Shown here: piece by piece, positions 33,740 through 35,697 of the stretch
Layout: each line of letters opens with the position of its first letter
How positions within the stretch are numbered: position 1 is the stretch's first letter
Assembly: GCA_913058295.1 (NCBI GenBank)
Contig: CAJXRD010000035.1
Span: 1 to 35,697 of the forward strand
Length of the DNA: 35,697 nucleotides
Reading direction: 5' to 3'
DNA from: an uncultured Flavobacteriales bacterium
Lineage (GTDB): Bacteria > Bacteroidota > Bacteroidia > Flavobacteriales > Flavobacteriaceae
Position numbers and translations under genes: made by a program
Notes under the pieces: model-generated
Database searches by the model: none
What the model was told of the DNA's origin: nothing
What the model saw: the letters and a program-made list of their open reading frames with translations, nothing else

Positions 33740-34114
33740 TTATTTTTGAGAATACAAAGCTATTCTATTTCCTTCAGTATCTAAAAACATTCCCATATAT
33801 CCAACTTCTGGAGAAATTTGTGCCTTAGCTTGAAGTATCTTACCTCCAGAATTTACAATTCTATCCAATTCAATTTGAACATCATTACTGCTAAAATAAA
33901 TTAAAGATCCTTCTTGACTTGGAATATAACTTTCATATTTCATAAGGCTTCCCATTGCTCCAGGAGCCTCAGGATTTGCTGGAAAAAACCCCATCATAAC
34001 TCCTCCAACATCTTGATAATTTATTTCAATATTAAAAACCGATTCGTAAAAATCTTTAGCTCTATCCATATCGTTTACTGGAATCTCGAACCATGCAACC
34101 ATATTTTGTTTCAT
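33740..34114 (-). CDS. VOC-superfamily (glyoxalase-like) protein
   Basis: A 124-residue protein with two beta-alpha-beta-beta-beta vicinal-oxygen-chelate modules. The first opens WFEIPVNDMDRAKDFYESVF and the second ends SPEVGYMGMFLDTEGNRIALYSQ, typical of metal-dependent dioxygenase or glyoxalase-like proteins. The metal ligands are not all obvious: no N-terminal His is visible, so the enzyme may be non-metal-binding, and the substrate is unknown. Divergent from the sirtuin gene; the 128-base gap up to the chosen sirtuin start is AT-rich with no clear promoter motif. Confidence 0.88.
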   Translation of the reverse strand: MKQNMVAWFEIPVNDMDRAKDFYESVFNIEINYQDVGGVMMGFFPANPEAPGAMGSLMKYESYIPSQEGSLIYFSSNDVQIELDRIVNSGGKILQAKAQISPEVGYMGMFLDTEGNRIALYSQK

Positions 34115-34242
34115 AACTTATTATTTTAATTTTATGCTTTTTTTATCCTAATACATCTCCATTTAATGAAGATTGGTTAATTTTAACCTTCTTCAAAATG
34201 CATTGTTATTATGTATATAACGAAGATAAAAAAAATGTTGAA

Positions 34243-34923
34243 ATGAAAATTGCTGTTTTAACTGGAGCTGGAATGAGTGCCGAAAGTGGATTAAAAACTT
34301 TTCGGGATAGTAATGGCTTATGGGAAGGACATGATGTTATGGAGGTTGCATCTCCACAAGGCTTTGCAAAAGATCCAAACTTAGTTTTGGGTTTTTACAA
34401 TCAAAGAAGAAAACAATTATTGGAAGTAAAACCAAATAGTGCACATATTGCCATTGCAGAATTGGAAAAAGAGCATGATGTTTTTATCATCACTCAAAAT
34501 GTGGATGACTTACATGAAAGAGCTGGAAGCACCAATGTATTACACTTGCATGGCGAGTTGCTTAAAGTTAGAAGTACGGTAATAAAATCTTCCACCCTTG
34601 ATTGGAATGAAGATTTAAATTTAGGAGATTTATGCAAAGATGGCTATCAACTACGTCCTCATATTGTTTGGTTTGGTGAAGCTGTACCAGAAATGGATAA
34701 TGCCATAAGGACTGTAATGCAATCGAATCTATTAATCATCATTGGCACCTCCATGCAAGTCTATCCTGCTGCAGGTTTGATGCAGTATGCCAAATCTAAT
34801 GCGAAAATATTTTTTATTGACCCCAATCCTTCCATAAATTCTAAGGGCAAAATTACCGTAATAGCAGATAAGGCAACAAGTGGAGTGCCTAAGGCAATTG
34901 AAGAAATTAACAAGGTAAAATGA
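34243..34923 (+). CDS. cobB: NAD-dependent sirtuin deacylase (CobB type, zinc-site lacking)
   Basis: NAD+-dependent protein lysine deacylase of 226 residues from the chosen start. Visible are the GAGMSAESG NAD motif (8-16), the FRD loop, Y52-x-x-R55 in FYNQRRKQ (associated in CobB/SIRT5 with desuccinylase/demalonylase activity), QNVDDLHERAG, the catalytic His103 in LHLHGEL, and GTSMQVYPAA. The usual four zinc-binding cysteines after the catalytic His are missing: only C131 lies in that segment. An in-frame ATG at 34198 would add 15 unrelated residues; I use the ATG at 34243, giving MKIAVLTGAGMSAESG. It overlaps the next gene by ATGA. Confidence 0.92.
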   Translation: MKIAVLTGAGMSAESGLKTFRDSNGLWEGHDVMEVASPQGFAKDPNLVLGFYNQRRKQLLEVKPNSAHIAIAELEKEHDVFIITQNVDDLHERAGSTNVLHLHGELLKVRSTVIKSSTLDWNEDLNLGDLCKDGYQLRPHIVWFGEAVPEMDNAIRTVMQSNLLIIIGTSMQVYPAAGLMQYAKSNAKIFFIDPNPSINSKGKITVIADKATSGVPKAIEEINKVK

Positions 34924-35507
34924 ATATGGAACTTTTAATCGAGAAATTAAGTTTTCCAAGAGCCTATCGTCAAACGCGATTAGATTTAGCGCAATGGGTT
35001 ATAGAAAATCCTGAAATATTTCCCGATCTATTAAGTATTTGTTTTGATGAAAAAAACAAAATTTCACATAAAGCTGCTTGGATTTTAGAGTTTGTTTGCA
35101 CAGAAAAAATTGAAATGCTAATACCACATTTAGATTTGTTTTTTTATTATATCCCAAAAGCTCAAAAAGACCAATCTGTCCGACCCTTTTCAAAAATATG
35201 TTTGATGCTTTCAAAACTTACTTACAAAAAGAAGGATGTTTTTGTAAGTAATTTTTTAACCCAACAACACAAAGAAGCTATGATAGTTTGCTGTTTCGAT
35301 TGGTTGATAACAGAACAAAAAGTTGCTTGTCAAGCCTATGCTATGAATACTTTATTTCTTTTAGGCACAGAAATAGCATGGGTTCATCCAGAATTGGAAA
35401 TTATCTTAGAACAAAACATAAATTCAAAAACTGCTGCTTATAAATCTCGTGGTATAATAACTCTGAAAGAAATTGAAAAGTATCGGTTAAAAACTCTAAA
35501 GGCATAA
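34920..35507 (+). CDS. Uncharacterised protein, helical-repeat-like, upstream of purB
   Basis: A 195-residue soluble, mostly helical protein: a set of amphipathic helices of 20-30 residues with a pattern reminiscent of HEAT repeats (for example the segment with NKISHKAAWILEFVCTEK, and KVACQAYAMNTLFLLG). No catalytic motif. In related flavobacteria a protein of this size sits just upstream of purB and is sometimes mislabelled adenylosuccinate lyase because of that neighbour; the sequence here does not support lyase activity. It overlaps the sirtuin gene by 4 bases (ATGA), so the two are coupled. A second ATG at 34926 could be the real start. Function unknown. Confidence 0.8.
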   Translation: MNMELLIEKLSFPRAYRQTRLDLAQWVIENPEIFPDLLSICFDEKNKISHKAAWILEFVCTEKIEMLIPHLDLFFYYIPKAQKDQSVRPFSKICLMLSKLTYKKKDVFVSNFLTQQHKEAMIVCCFDWLITEQKVACQAYAMNTLFLLGTEIAWVHPELEIILEQNINSKTAAYKSRGIITLKEIEKYRLKTLKA

Positions 35508-35528
35508 GCTCAAACCCTTAAACTTCCT

Positions 35529-35536
35529 TACCTTTG
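35529..35536 (+). promoter_or_regulatory. Promoter -7 element for purB
   Basis: TACCTTTG is a perfect TAnnTTTG, 53 bases before the purB ATG, giving a predicted leader of about 45 bases. A matching upstream TTTG was not found, so only the -7 part is supported. Confidence 0.5.
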
Positions 35537-35588
35537 CATCTTTATTTTCCTAAGCAAAATGCTTTGGTAATTATACAAAACTACAACT

Positions 35589-35697
35589 ATGTCAAGCCAT
35601 TCATTACAAGCCATATCTCCTATCGACGGTAGATACGCTTCTAAAACAAGTTCCTTAATCCAATATTTTTCTGAAGAAGCATTGATTAAATATCGTG
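35589..35697 (+). CDS. purB: Adenylosuccinate lyase, 3' truncated by window end
   Basis: Only the first 36 codons are present. The N-terminus reads SSHSLQAISPIDGRYASKTS, where AISPIDGRY is the characteristic start of bacterial PurB, which cleaves SAICAR and adenylosuccinate in purine synthesis. The frame remains open at 35697. Preceded by a plausible TAnnTTTG promoter and 81 bases downstream of the helical-repeat-like gene. Confidence 0.95.
   Translation, partial: MSSHSLQAISPIDGRYASKTSSLIQYFSEEALIKYR

Overview
The window is AT-rich chromosomal DNA of a member of the Bacteroidota, most likely a marine or soil Flavobacteriaceae. The evidence is a type IX secretion C-terminal sorting domain, an Oar-like TonB-dependent receptor, a phosphate-selective (O/P) porin, short flavobacterial families (DUF6495-like, DUF6122-like), near absence of Shine-Dalgarno sequences, and promoters of the Bacteroidota type (TTTG, about 19 nt, TAnnTTTG). 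It is the end of a contig: the first 47 bases are a Nextera sequencing adapter and not biology, and real sequence begins at 48. No tRNA, rRNA, IS element, prophage or CRISPR array is visible, and no gene-free stretch exceeds 300 bases.

Layout. 48-1465 (+) is the 3' part of a large MscS-type channel. 1481-5102 (-) holds hisS, an O/P porin and a secreted GIGTTTP-motif protein. The 220 bases between hisS and the next gene carry two arrays of 7-base repeats. 5323-7087 (+) is an FtsX/MacB-type permease overlapping a GNAT acetyltransferase. 7080-10736 (-) is a DUF6495-like protein and an Oar-like TonB receptor, separated by a terminator that abuts the start codon of the former. 10847-11956 (-) is the rpsF-rpsR-rplI operon with a textbook promoter. 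12168-12881 (+) is an orphan LytTR response regulator. 12878-17098 (-) is nadC-yihY-priA, with overlapping genes. 17199-17672 (+) is rlmH.

17676-30941 (-) is one long same-strand run: a CarboxypepD_reg-like secreted protein, a DUF6122-like membrane protein, an aldehyde dehydrogenase, fdhD, a NuoEF-like formate dehydrogenase beta subunit, the molybdo/tungsto-enzyme alpha subunit, a chloramphenicol acetyltransferase-like protein, nhaA, a beta-lactamase-fold serine hydrolase, a T9SS-sorted lipase-like protein and a ferritin. The core is a soluble NAD-linked formate dehydrogenase with its sulfurtransferase FdhD. The adjoining aldehyde dehydrogenase, Na+/H+ antiporter and ferritin would fit redox, pH and iron homeostasis, but a shared role is inference.

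31018-34114 (-) carries a DEAD-box RNA helicase with a DbpA-type C-terminal domain and an Arg/Gly-rich repetitive tail, preceded 18 bases upstream by a previously uncalled 45-residue ORF, then rdgB and a VOC-family protein. 34243-35697 (+) has a CobB-type sirtuin lacking the zinc-ribbon cysteines, an uncharacterised protein overlapping it by ATGA, and the 5' end of purB, which runs off the window.

Most of the window is ordinary housekeeping DNA. The items most worth a second look are the 45-residue ORF upstream of the helicase, the heptamer arrays at the hisS 5' end, the zinc-less sirtuin, and the formate dehydrogenase/CAT/NhaA gene run. I found no convincing novel defence or mobile system.
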